Below are positions 56,045 to 64,000 of a stretch of DNA of 64,000 nt, piece after piece. The notes below the pieces were generated by a model, which worked only from the letters and a program-made list of their open reading frames with translations, had not been told where the DNA came from and did not search any database. The DNA is taken from positions 1-64,000 of the forward strand of contig JAJRVQ010000063.1 of the NCBI GenBank assembly GCA_024277255.1, written 5' to 3'. Both the position numbers and the translations under genes were made by a program. Each line of letters starts with the position of its first letter. The first letter of the stretch is position 1. Source of the stretch: Acidobacteriota bacterium (GTDB taxonomy: Bacteria; Acidobacteriota; Thermoanaerobaculia; Multivoradales; SZUA-115).

Positions 56045-56073
56045 TTGTACTTTCGGACCTCGTCATGCATACT
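56045..56073 (+). promoter_or_regulatory. Putative brnTA promoter
   Basis: TTGTAC (56045-56050) and CATACT (56068-56073), 17 bp apart, lie just upstream of the BrnT start at 56082, so the transcript would be nearly leaderless. Confidence 0.4.
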
Positions 56074-56081
56074 CAGTACAT

Positions 56082-56348
56082 ATGGAGGTCGAATGGGATC
56101 CAGAGAAGGCACTGTCGAATCGCGAGAAGCACGGGGTCCAGTTCGAAGAAGCCCTGACTTGCTTACTCGATCCCAGCGCGCTGGTCGTCGAGGATGTCTC
56201 AGCCGAAGGCGAATCGAGATGGGTCTTGGTTGGATTGAGCAGCCGAGCGAATCTCCTCACCGTCGTCTACACGCTTCGAACCCAGGACCGAATTCGACTC
56301 ATCTCAGCCCGGAAAGCGACCCGCAAGGAGGGTAAGAGCTATGCGTGA
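56082..56348 (+). CDS. brnT: BrnT-family toxin
   Basis: The 88-residue protein has the BrnT signature: MEVEWDPEKALSNREKHGVQF, then FEEALTCLLDP and RLISARKATRKE at the C-terminus. BrnT is a RelE-fold ribonuclease. It overlaps brnA by 8 nt. BrnA binds the operator and neutralises it. Confidence 0.9.
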   Translation: MEVEWDPEKALSNREKHGVQFEEALTCLLDPSALVVEDVSAEGESRWVLVGLSSRANLLTVVYTLRTQDRIRLISARKATRKEGKSYA

Positions 56349-56607
56349 CGAATACGATTTCTCAACAGCAAGAAGAGCACAGGACGTTCCGCATTTGGCC
56401 CGGCTTCAAGCGGAGGCGAAGGGGAAGAGCCGGATCACCATCATGCTGGACAACGATGTGCTGGCGGCCTTTCGCTCAAGGGCGGAGGTCGAGGGAATCG
56501 GCTATCAGACTCTGATCAATCAGACGCTACGCCAAACGATCGGATCTCGACCGGTCGATGAGGAGATACTGCGCAGAGTGCTCCGCGAGGAGCTGTCGAC
56601 ACCATGA
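56341..56607 (+). CDS. brnA: BrnA-family antitoxin
   Basis: This 88-residue protein has an N-terminal disordered, charged region and a C-terminal ribbon-helix-helix: SRITIMLDNDVLAAFRSRAEVEGIGYQTLINQTLR. Overlap with brnT and this fold identify it. It ends in DEEILRRVLREEL. Confidence 0.9.
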   Translation: MRDEYDFSTARRAQDVPHLARLQAEAKGKSRITIMLDNDVLAAFRSRAEVEGIGYQTLINQTLRQTIGSRPVDEEILRRVLREELSTP

Positions 56608-56648
56608 CGGTGGCCGCCGGGTGCGAGCTAGGCGATCACTGCCTTCGC

Positions 56649-56918
56649 TCAGCGCTCACCGCTGCGATAGGCCTGGGCTCCCGGTATGTGCCCCTGGCTG
56701 GATCCGTGCACTACGCCAGCGTCGGCAGCGTGGCCAGTGCTCCCGGCGGCGGAGTCCGTCACCTCCACCTGGCCGGCCTCCACCATCTTCAGCAGGGGAG
56801 GATGCGCAGCAGCTTCGGCGGAGATCTCTCCCCGTTTGCCGGGTCCCAGATGCAGCTTCTTTCCGCGGGGCAGGGGAATCGCCAGGGGACTGTGAGTGGT
56901 ATTCAGGATGGATTTCAT
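56649..56918 (-). CDS. Small hypothetical protein
   Basis: The product has 89 residues. ATG 56918 has GAGG 7 nt upstream on its strand. Residues 9-52 (SPLAIPLPRGKKLHLGPGKR...HPPLLKMVEAGQVEV) look like a structured small domain with a GPGKxGEIS core; the remainder is low complexity. The plus strand also has open frames here, but without a good site. No function assigned. Confidence 0.5.
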   Translation of the reverse strand: MKSILNTTHSPLAIPLPRGKKLHLGPGKRGEISAEAAAHPPLLKMVEAGQVEVTDSAAGSTGHAADAGVVHGSSQGHIPGAQAYRSGER

Positions 56919-57280
56919 GTTGGAACCTCGATTCTGCGGTTCAAGGGTTGATAGTCATTCTATCGAAGTCGCTCAGAGATAATCCGCCTGTCCAGCTCGA
57001 TAGCAGCGGAATGCTATCCGGAAGAGTTCCCGGTGACTATGCCCGGAGGCTTGAGGGGGGCCACCCGGGCGGTGGCGGCAAAGCCACCATTCCAAAAATA
57101 GCACAATAAGCAGCCCTTCTTCTCTCTTGCATCTTTGTCATAAATCGCCAGAAACACACGAGTTAACGTTCCTCCCCTGCTGCGACTTGTGGGATAGTAG
57201 CGGTGCTGCCCCCCTGGCACCCGTCGAACGCATTTTGCGCTCTGCCTTGCTGAGTTGCGAGAAGCCTGGATTGAGGAAGA
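56919..57280. other. Intergenic region upstream of the HMG-CoA reductase gene
   Basis: This stretch of 362 bp contains a hairpin GGTGGC (57071-57076) with GCCACC (57083-57088) and an upstream GC-rich run (GGGGGGCCACCCGGGCGG). No coding sequence recognised. It likely holds the promoter of the operon starting at 57281. Confidence 0.45.
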
Positions 57281-58489
57281 ATGGCTGAATCCGCCGATGA
57301 TCGTATCCGTCTGGTCCCTCGGCTGAAGAACCAGGGATATCGCCGCGAGCAGGTGGCACAACGGCGAAGCTGGATCGAGAAACAGACGGGTGCCGCTCTG
57401 CCGCATGTCGGCACCTTCTCGATCGACAGCGAGGATCTGCGAGGCAACATCGAGAACCCGGTGGGTGTGGCGCAGGTTCCTCTCGGCATCGCCGGCCCGT
57501 TGCGGGTTCGAGGCGAACATGCCGACGGCATCTTCTACCTGCCCCTGGCAACGACGGAAGGGGCGCTGGTTCGCTCCTACGAGCGGGGCATGGTGGCTTT
57601 GACCCGAGCCGGTGGCGCCGAGGCGCGGGTCTATGTGGACGCCAACCGGGTCTCTCCGATCTTCACCTGCTCCTCCGTCGCCCAGGCCCACGATTTCTCC
57701 CGCCGCCTCGGGGAACGCTTCGACGAAGTGCGCGCCGCCGCCGAGGCCACCACCAGCCACGGCAGACTGATCGCCGCCGAGTGCCTGCCGGTAGGGCGCA
57801 AGGTGATCGTCGACTTCTCTTTCTTCACCGCCGACGCGCAGGGCATGAACATGATCGTCAAGGCGGCGGACGCCGCCTGCCGTTTCATCGTGGAGAAGAT
57901 CGGCGGCGAGCGGTACTTGATCTTCAGCGGCTACAACTCGGAGAAACGAGCCAGCGGCTCGCTGTTGCGCGGCGGCAAGGGCAAGAAGGTGGTGGCCGGG
58001 GCCGAGTTGCCCCGCGCCGTCGTCGAGAGGGTCCTGCGCACCACTCCCGAAGCGATGGTGGAGATGTGGAATCAGACCGTACTCGGCCACCTCACCACCG
58101 GCTCTTTCGGCTACAACGGACACTTCGCCAACGGACTGACCGCCTTCTACATCGCCTGCGGCCAGGACACCGCCAACGTCGCCAATGCCGCCGTGGGAAT
58201 CACCCACTTCGAACTCACCGGCGGCGGAGATCTCTATGCCAGCGTTACCTTGCCATCGTTGACCGTGGCCACCGTCGGCGGGGGAACTCAGCTGGGTACC
58301 GGGCGGGAATGTCTGCGCATGCTCGGCTGCGATGGGACCGGTAAAGCGCGCAAGCTGGCGGAAATCTTCGCCGCCGCCCTCCTCGGCGGCGAGCTCTCTA
58401 TGGGAGCCGCCATCGCCAGTGGCCAGTTTGTCGCCGCGCACGAATCTCTGGGCCGCAACCGACCGGCGCCGGAAGGCGACGAAAAATGA
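57281..58489 (+). CDS. 3-hydroxy-3-methylglutaryl-CoA reductase
   Basis: This is a 402-residue protein with GAGGAAGA before the ATG. Class I-type HMGR motifs are present: ENPVGVAQVPLGIAGPL, DAQGMNMIVKA (NADPH region), GQDTANVANAAVG and TVATVGGGTQLGTG. It reduces HMG-CoA to mevalonate, so an isoprenoid pathway via mevalonate is indicated, or a lipid-modifying use of HMGR. It overlaps the next gene by 4 nt (ATGA). Confidence 0.92.
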   Translation: MAESADDRIRLVPRLKNQGYRREQVAQRRSWIEKQTGAALPHVGTFSIDSEDLRGNIENPVGVAQVPLGIAGPLRVRGEHADGIFYLPLATTEGALVRSYERGMVALTRAGGAEARVYVDANRVSPIFTCSSVAQAHDFSRRLGERFDEVRAAAEATTSHGRLIAAECLPVGRKVIVDFSFFTADAQGMNMIVKAADAACRFIVEKIGGERYLIFSGYNSEKRASGSLLRGGKGKKVVAGAELPRAVVERVLRTTPEAMVEMWNQTVLGHLTTGSFGYNGHFANGLTAFYIACGQDTANVANAAVGITHFELTGGGDLYASVTLPSLTVATVGGGTQLGTGRECLRMLGCDGTGKARKLAEIFAAALLGGELSMGAAIASGQFVAAHESLGRNRPAPEGDEK

Positions 58490-60033
58490 AACGCCCGTTC
58501 CGCGGTCTGCGCGATCGCCCGCCGGAGAACCGCTACGACGCCGTGATCATCGGCGCCGGCATCGGCGGTTTGGTCTGCGCCAACCTCCTGGTGAGATCCG
58601 GCCTGCGGGTTCTGTTGGTCGAGCAGCACTACATGGTGGGCGGCTATTGCAGCGCCTTTCGCCGGCGCAATTTCACCTTCGACGCCGCCACTCACTTCTA
58701 TCCGCTCCTCGGCAATCCGCAAACTCTCACCGGGAAACTGCTCCAAGAGCTGGGCGTCACCACCCGCTGGGTCAAGATGGACCCGGTGGATACCTTCCAC
58801 TTCCCGGACGGATCGAAGTTTCAGGTCCCGGCCGACCTGGAGAGCTACCGAGCCCGCCTGGACGCCGCCTTTCCCCATCAAAGGCAGGCCCTCAACCGTT
58901 TTTTTCAGGCGGTACGTAAGACCTACCTTCTCGGTGTCCTCTGCTACTTCCGGGGCCACGACTCCGCCCGCCTCGGACCCTGGAAAGGCTGGACCCTCAA
59001 GCAGGCTCTCGAGCACTTCATCGACGACCCGAAGTTGCGCCTCCTGCTCACCGCCGACTGCCCCCATTGGGGCTCGCCACCGAGCCGAACCTCGTTCGTG
59101 TTCGACTCCATGCTGCGCCTTTCTTATTTCCTGGGCAATTACTACCCGGAGGGCGGTTCCCAGAGCTGGGTGGATGAGCTGGCTCAGCGCTTCGAAGAGC
59201 AAGGTGGGCACATCCTGATGAGCACTATGGCGGACGAGATCCTGCTGCGCGACCGGCGGGCCAGTGGCGTTCGCCTGACCACGACCCGCGGCAAGCTGCG
59301 CGGTACGCGATCCATCGAAGCCGGCGTGGTGGTCTCCAATGCCGACCTGCTACAGACCATCGAGGATCGCCTGCCCAGTGGCGTAGTGGCAGAGGAGTAT
59401 CGCCAGCGGCTGCGCAAGCTGCGCCCCTCGTACCCCTGTTTTCTGGTCCATGTGGGGCTACGCGGGATATCCGCCGAGGTTCTGGAAAAGGTACAAGGGT
59501 ACTACTGGGATTCCTGGGACCCGGAACGGGTCGGCAGCGGTGCGCTGCGCTGCAAGATCTTCGCACCCACCCTCTACGAGCCGCGGCTGGCACCGCCGGG
59601 AGGACAGATCGTGATCCTGCAGAAGGTCCAGGATCTGGACTATGCGGCGATCGAAGACTGGGAGGCCCACAAGACCGGTCTGCAAGAGAGGCTGGTAGCC
59701 CACCTGGAGGCGGTGGTACCGGGGATCTCCCGGCACATCGAGGTCCAGCTCGCCGCCTCCGCCGAGACCTCCTGGAAGTTCACACTGAATCGACATGGCG
59801 CTATGCTCGGCTGGGAGATGTCGCCAGACCAGTTGGGAAACGGTCGGCCCGATGTGGAGGGTCCGGTCCGAGGCCTCTACCTGGTCGGCCATTGGACGCG
59901 GCCCGGCGGCGGCGTGACGCCCGTGATCATGTCGGCGGTTCGAGTCGCTGAGAAGATCGCCGGCCGGGAGATGACGGCACCCGCACTGCAACTAGGAATA
60001 CAGGAGCCGCGAGCAGCAACACAGGGGGAGTAA
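58486..60033 (+). CDS. Phytoene-desaturase-like FAD oxidoreductase
   Basis: The 515-residue protein begins with a dinucleotide-binding motif (YDAVIIGAGIGGLVCANLL) followed by VEQHYMVGGYCSAFRR, as in the CrtI/retinol saturase family. The C-terminal FAD-binding stretch is GLYLVGHWTRPGGGVTPVI. It probably desaturates or isomerises an isoprenoid or related lipid. Adjacent HMGR supports an isoprenoid role. Confidence 0.88.
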   Translation: MKRPFRGLRDRPPENRYDAVIIGAGIGGLVCANLLVRSGLRVLLVEQHYMVGGYCSAFRRRNFTFDAATHFYPLLGNPQTLTGKLLQELGVTTRWVKMDPVDTFHFPDGSKFQVPADLESYRARLDAAFPHQRQALNRFFQAVRKTYLLGVLCYFRGHDSARLGPWKGWTLKQALEHFIDDPKLRLLLTADCPHWGSPPSRTSFVFDSMLRLSYFLGNYYPEGGSQSWVDELAQRFEEQGGHILMSTMADEILLRDRRASGVRLTTTRGKLRGTRSIEAGVVVSNADLLQTIEDRLPSGVVAEEYRQRLRKLRPSYPCFLVHVGLRGISAEVLEKVQGYYWDSWDPERVGSGALRCKIFAPTLYEPRLAPPGGQIVILQKVQDLDYAAIEDWEAHKTGLQERLVAHLEAVVPGISRHIEVQLAASAETSWKFTLNRHGAMLGWEMSPDQLGNGRPDVEGPVRGLYLVGHWTRPGGGVTPVIMSAVRVAEKIAGREMTAPALQLGIQEPRAATQGE

Positions 60034-60036
60034 GAC

Positions 60037-62511
60037 ATGGCGAGGAAGAAAACGAAGATCGTGTTGCTGATCATCCTCGCCGCCGGCCTCGCGCTGGCGG
60101 CTTGGGGCCGCGCCCAGATGAGTCGCCTCACCTCCAACGCCGAGTTGCTCGCCAGCACCGGAACCGCCGCCGGCAAGATGCTGGCAGCCTACGCCAGCGG
60201 AATCAAGGCCCGCGACCCGGAGCAGATCCTCCAACTCTACGCCGACGACTACGCCAACCCCGCGCAAGGATTCTGGCAGCAGGAACTGCGCTACGAACGG
60301 GATGGAGTGAGGGTCTACGACTGGCACAGCGGCGAGCCGCGCGCCTTCGGCAAGGCCGAGATCGGCCAGCAGGTGGAACGCCTCCTGGGGTCGTTCACCT
60401 CCCTGGAGATGGCCAAGCTCAAGCTGTCTGCCGTCGAGGAAATCGGAGAGGATGAAAGTTCAGCCGTCATTCGCTGCGTCCTCTGGCTGCGCGGCAGCCG
60501 GCTCGATAACCGCGCCTTCGAGACCCAGGCCAGCCTGCGTTTCTGGCTGCGTCGCCACGGCGAAGGGTGGAACATTTACCGGCAGGAACTCCTCTCCGGC
60601 GAAACCGTCAGCGGAAGCGGCCGGGGATTCGTCAACATCGCCCAGGCCGCGGGCCTCGACTTCGTGGCCCAACAAAACCCTCTGTGGACCACGCCGGAGT
60701 GGACCCCGCACAAGTTCGGCATCATCCGTTACGGCTCGGCCGGTGTCTCGACAGCCGACTACGACGGTGACGGCTGGGAGGATCTCTACTTCGCCGACGG
60801 TCGAGCGCCGCGCCTCTACCGCAATCTCGGCATCGGCGAAGACGGCCAGGTGAAGTTCGCCGATGTCACCCGCGCCGTCGGTCTGCCGGAGGAAGAGCCG
60901 GGGGTCCATATCGGCCTGTTCGCCGATTTCGACAACGACGGCGACGCCGACCTCTTCGTCGGCCGCTCCATCGGAGAGAGCAAGATCTACCGTAACGATG
61001 GGCCAGGGCCCACCAGCCACATCGTCTACACGAACGTCTCGGCGTCGGCCGACCTGCCGGAGAACTTCATCACCACCGCGGCCGTCGCCGACTACGATCT
61101 GGACGGCGACCTAGATCTCTACATCGGGCGCTACCTGGACCCCAGAGTCGATCTGCCGACCACCCTCTTCTACACCCGCAACGGCCAGGGCAACTTTCTG
61201 CTGCGTAACGAGGGAGACTTCACCTTCTCCGATGTGACCAGCGAAGCCGGAGTGCGCGAAGGTGGCCTTTCCCTGGGAGTCTCCTGGGGGGACTACGACC
61301 AGGACGGCGATCCCGACCTCTATGTCGCCAACGACTTTGGCAGAAACGCTCTGCTGCGCAATGAAGGGCGCGGCGAGGACGGCGTGGTGCGCTTCACCGA
61401 CGTCAGCGCCGAAAGCGGAGCCATCGACCACGGGTTTGGCATGAGCGCCTCGTGGGGAGACCCGGACAACGACGGCGATCTCGACCTCTACGTCTCCAAC
61501 GTCCACTCCGGCCAGCGCTGGTATGGCCAAGCGGCAACCCTCTACCAGTACCTGATCAACAGCTTCCGCCAGGGCACCATCCGCGAAGATTTCACCTCCT
61601 ACCGAGAAATCTACCGCTTCGCCGGCACCGACTGGAAGGACTTCGGCGACGGCATGGTCAAAGGCAACAGCCTGTTGATCAACGACGGCGCCGGCCGTTT
61701 CACCGATATCTCCGAGGCCGCCCGAGCCAACCCCTTCGGCTGGTACTGGGGCTCCACCTTTCTCGACTACGACAACGACGGCCGGCAAGACATCTACGCC
61801 GCCAACGGCTGGATCTCCAGCCGCAGCTACGACGATTTGTGACTGCCCTACATCGTGAGCGCGGTCGCGCACATCGACGACTACAAGACGGGCCTTCACT
61901 ATTCCGACAAGTTCCGCGGCGACATGTCCTGGAATGGCTACGAGTACAACAACCTGTTGCGCAACGAGGGCTGCCGAGAGGCCACAGAGACCGCCGGCCA
62001 AGAAGAAGCTCCCTGCGCCCTGCGCTTCACCGACATGGCCATGGCTCTGGGCGCCGACGACCGCCAAGACTCCCGCGGTGTGGCGGTGGCCGACTACGAC
62101 CACGACGGCGACCTGGACATCGCCATCAATCACAACATCGGCGACCGCCCGCAGACTCCTCAAGGTCCGGCCGTGCTGCTGCGCAACGATGTCGGCTCCG
62201 CTCAGGGATGGCTGAGCGTGGAACTGGAGGGGACCGCCAGCAACCGCGACGCCATCGGCGCCGTAGTGGTGGCCGCGACCGGCGACTGGCAGCTGGCCCT
62301 ACAGAAGAGCGCCGGTTCCAGCTATGCTTCTCAGCAGAGTGGCCGGCTCCACTTCGGCCTAGGAGAGGCCACCCAGGTGGATCACCTGACCGTGCGTTGG
62401 CCCTCCGGGGCCACCGAACACTTCGAGAATCTGCCGGCTCGCAGCTGGATACGGATCGTCGAAGGCCAGGGTATCCAGAAGCTAGAAGTAAGAACCCGAC
62501 CTCAATTGTAG
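60037..62511 (+). CDS. CRTAC1/ASPIC-UnbV protein, candidate selenoprotein (UGA at codon 602)
   Basis: The 824-residue reading frame has an N-terminal anchor (IVLLIILAAGLALAAWG), an NTF2/SnoaL-like domain (residues 45-185), VCBS/FG-GAP repeats of the D-x-D-G/N-D type (STADYDGDGWEDLY, LFADFDNDGDADLF and others) and a C-terminal ASPIC/UnbV domain (HFGLGEATQVDHLTVRWPSG). At 61840-61842 the frame has TGA between YDDL and LPYIVSAVAH. No frameshift follows and the ASPIC domain lies after it, so readthrough is needed for a full family member. tRNA-Sec and a SECIS-like hairpin support Sec. If UGA stops, the product ends at residue 601. Confidence 0.85.
61840..61872 (+). promoter_or_regulatory. Candidate bacterial SECIS element
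   Basis: Starting from the UGA at 61840-61842, the RNA GTGAGCGCGGTCGCGCAC (61855-61872) folds with a GCGC/GCGC upper stem around the apical loop GGTC (61863-61866), a 2-nt bulge and a GT/AC lower stem. The loop begins 20 nt after UGA and has G at its first two positions, as in bacterial SECIS such as E. coli fdhF. Confidence 0.55.
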
Positions 62512-62557
62512 GACTCTACGGTCCGCGAAGTCGGGGGGAGGGGGGGGAACGAAACCG

Positions 62558-64000
62558 TTGCGTTTGGTCCTAACTGGTGATGGCCTCGCAGGCTTGCTGG
62601 TACCGCGGTTGGCCGGCGATCCAGCGGTGGACTCGTGCCGTCTCTTGGAGGACTGGGGAGCGGGGGTGACAGCGCCCGGCGAGACGCTGGTGATCGTTCC
62701 CTCTCGCTGCCCGACCGCCAGCGAAACCGGCCAGGCAGCCGCTGCCGCCGGGTGCTGGACGGCGGGGGGGGGCGGACCGGTGATCCTCATCTCCAGCGCC
62801 CAGGTCAACGAGCCCAGCCACTTCCACTCGGGCCTGCTGAGCGAGAATCGACTGCGCCGGCCCAAGATGGGCAACACCATCGCTAGAGACTGGTTGAGGC
62901 TGGAACAACGGTTTGCCGAGGTCCTGGCTGAGGGTCAGAGCACACTCACCATCTTGCGCCCTACCGCCGTTCCACTGCCCGATGGCCAAGACATCTTCAG
63001 CCGACTGCTGCGCGGCTCCTGGGCCACGGTCCCTCCAGGTTTCAACCCGCCGCTGCAGCTTCTCCACCTGGACGATCTGGCGCAGGCCATCCTCCGTGCC
63101 GCTTGCGTGACTCGAGAAGGATCTTTCAACGTAGCACCGACCTCGGTGATACCACTGCGCCAGGCGATCCGGCACAGCGGCCAACGGCGCCTTCCCCTGC
63201 CCGGCTTCCTCCACCGGCGGGGTGGAAGCCTAGAGCGGCCACCGTTGGCGGACGAACTCGCCTACCTGAGCCATCCGTGGACGGTCTCGGACCGTTCAAT
63301 CCGCCACCGACTCCGCTTCGAGCCACGCCATAGCAGCGCCGAGACGATCCAGTGGCTGCGCCGAGCCAAGAGCGCCCGGAGCCGTCATCCACCGCCCCTC
63401 GCTTCTGCGACCGCAGCCTCTGCAGCGGAGGATGGCTACGACCCCTTCGGCATGGACCGAGGCTACATCGACCGGCTCGGCCGCACCCTTTTTCGTTTTC
63501 TCCACGACCGCTACTGGCGCATCGAATGGCGGGGGCTGGAGCATGTGCCGCGTCAGGGTCGGGCGGTCCTGGTGGGTATCCACCGCGGCCTTCAGCCCTG
63601 GGACGGTGTCATGATCCTCCACTTCCTGGCCCGGGAGTTGGGCCGCTACCCGCGCTTCCTGATACACCCGGCACTGGTCAAGCACCCCTTCCTGGCGCCC
63701 TACATGACCCAGATCGGCGGCCTCCTGGCCTGCCGCGAAAACGGCGCATGGGTGCTGGAGCGCGAGAAGATCTTGGGCATCTTTCCGGAGGGGATTCGCG
63801 GCGCCTTCACCCGCTACCGGGACGCCTATCGGCTGGGGAACTTCGGCCGCCACGACTTCGTCAAGATGGCCCTGCGCCACCGGGCACCGATCGTGCCGTT
63901 GGTGACCGTTGGCAGCGCAGAGATCTTTCCCATCCTCGGCAAGATCCGCTGGCGCTGGTGGCAGCGATTCAGCGGCTGGCCCTGCTTCCCGGTCACGCCG
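62558..64000 (+). CDS. Epimerase-like / acyltransferase fusion, partial at right edge
   Basis: At least 481 residues are encoded and the frame is open to the edge. TTG 62558 follows a GGGGGGGGAA stretch; TTG 62564 is an alternative. The N-terminal part is an SDR/epimerase-like Rossmann domain (VILISSAQV, LTILRPTAVPLP, LQLLHLDDLAQAI) that lacks an evident Tyr-x-x-x-Lys pair. From about residue 310, a lysophospholipid acyltransferase domain follows with GIHRGLQPWDG, a variant of the HSG..PWDG motif, and IFPEGIRG. The product may acylate a lipid that is linked to the isoprenoid genes upstream. Confidence 0.8.
   Translation, partial: MRLVLTGDGLAGLLVPRLAGDPAVDSCRLLEDWGAGVTAPGETLVIVPSRCPTASETGQAAAAAGCWTAGGGGPVILISSAQVNEPSHFHSGLLSENRLRRPKMGNTIARDWLRLEQRFAEVLAEGQSTLTILRPTAVPLPDGQDIFSRLLRGSWATVPPGFNPPLQLLHLDDLAQAILRAACVTREGSFNVAPTSVIPLRQAIRHSGQRRLPLPGFLHRRGGSLERPPLADELAYLSHPWTVSDRSIRHRLRFEPRHSSAETIQWLRRAKSARSRHPPPLASATAASAAEDGYDPFGMDRGYIDRLGRTLFRFLHDRYWRIEWRGLEHVPRQGRAVLVGIHRGLQPWDGVMILHFLARELGRYPRFLIHPALVKHPFLAPYMTQIGGLLACRENGAWVLEREKILGIFPEGIRGAFTRYRDAYRLGNFGRHDFVKMALRHRAPIVPLVTVGSAEIFPILGKIRWRWWQRFSGWPCFPVTP

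Noticed and set aside
56604-56951. Open frame of 115 codons on the plus strand after brnA
   Set aside because: It overlaps a minus-strand frame with a better Shine-Dalgarno sequence and a plausible domain, and it has no family resemblance.
57014-58441. Open frame of 475 codons on the minus strand
   Set aside because: It is antisense to the clearly identified HMG-CoA reductase.
61840-61842. The TGA as a simple pseudogene mutation in the CRTAC1 gene
   Set aside because: The downstream frame remains open for 222 codons with a conserved domain, and a SECIS-like hairpin and tRNA-Sec are present. I keep the pseudogene reading only as the alternative.

Overview
This is a high-GC bacterial chromosome segment. 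Several family-level signs point to Acidobacteriota, probably a Thermoanaerobaculia-like lineage: an ATPase-less duplicated FtsX/MacB permease of the acidobacterial type, a GWxTD plus von Willebrand factor A protein, secreted proteins ending in an FESGDTSAWS-type tail, and a matrixin protease with a duplicated C-terminal domain. This placement is inferred from protein content; there is no rRNA in the window.

Layout. 1-141 is an IS630-type transposase tail. 1177-5827 is a cassette of two small secreted peptides, a beta-propeller, a thioredoxin-like protein and an orphan permease. 5979-11521 is a type IV pilus block (pilT, pilC, pilS, pilR), followed by a duplicated double-hairpin element. 11785-18653 (minus strand) holds a GWxTD/VWA protein, an M23 peptidase, a BNR-repeat propeller and an XdhC-like protein. 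18739-21756 is an accessory stretch: DUF4143 ATPase, Cys-rich secreted peptide, VapBC and REP-like repeats. 21756-24239 encodes three secreted proteins, including an M91-like metallopeptidase and a BsuPI-like protein. 24320-34221 covers a sulfatase, an MsbA-like exporter, a lipopolysaccharide-kinase-like protein, an ICMT-like methyltransferase, membrane proteins and a matrixin protease. 34354-42123 is mostly housekeeping: FmdB-like, DUF4388, MoeA, a DNRLRE protein, a DUF433/DUF5615 toxin-antitoxin pair, tRNA-Sec, a DEAD-box helicase, a Rieske oxygenase and a CBS protein. 42304-50619 holds two giant tandem paralogues made of carboxypeptidase-regulatory-like repeats, followed by an ABC exporter. 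52815-56607 is a defence and toxin-antitoxin island: a RelBE-like pair, TerB-like protein, a complete retron, and BrnTA. 57281-64000 is a lipid/isoprenoid operon: HMG-CoA reductase, a phytoene-desaturase-like oxidoreductase, a CRTAC1/ASPIC-UnbV protein and an epimerase-acyltransferase fusion that runs off the window.

The most interesting points are these. (1) The CRTAC1 gene has an in-frame UGA at codon 602. The reading frame continues undamaged into the ASPIC/UnbV domain, a SECIS-like hairpin follows the UGA at the expected distance, and a tRNA-Sec gene lies in the same window, so it is a candidate new selenoprotein. (2) A retron is recognisable down to its msr-msd RNA, promoter, a1/a2 repeats and branch guanosine. 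(3) The peptide, propeller, thioredoxin-like and permease cassette looks like an undescribed secreted-peptide system. (4) Two genes appear to start with CTG codons.
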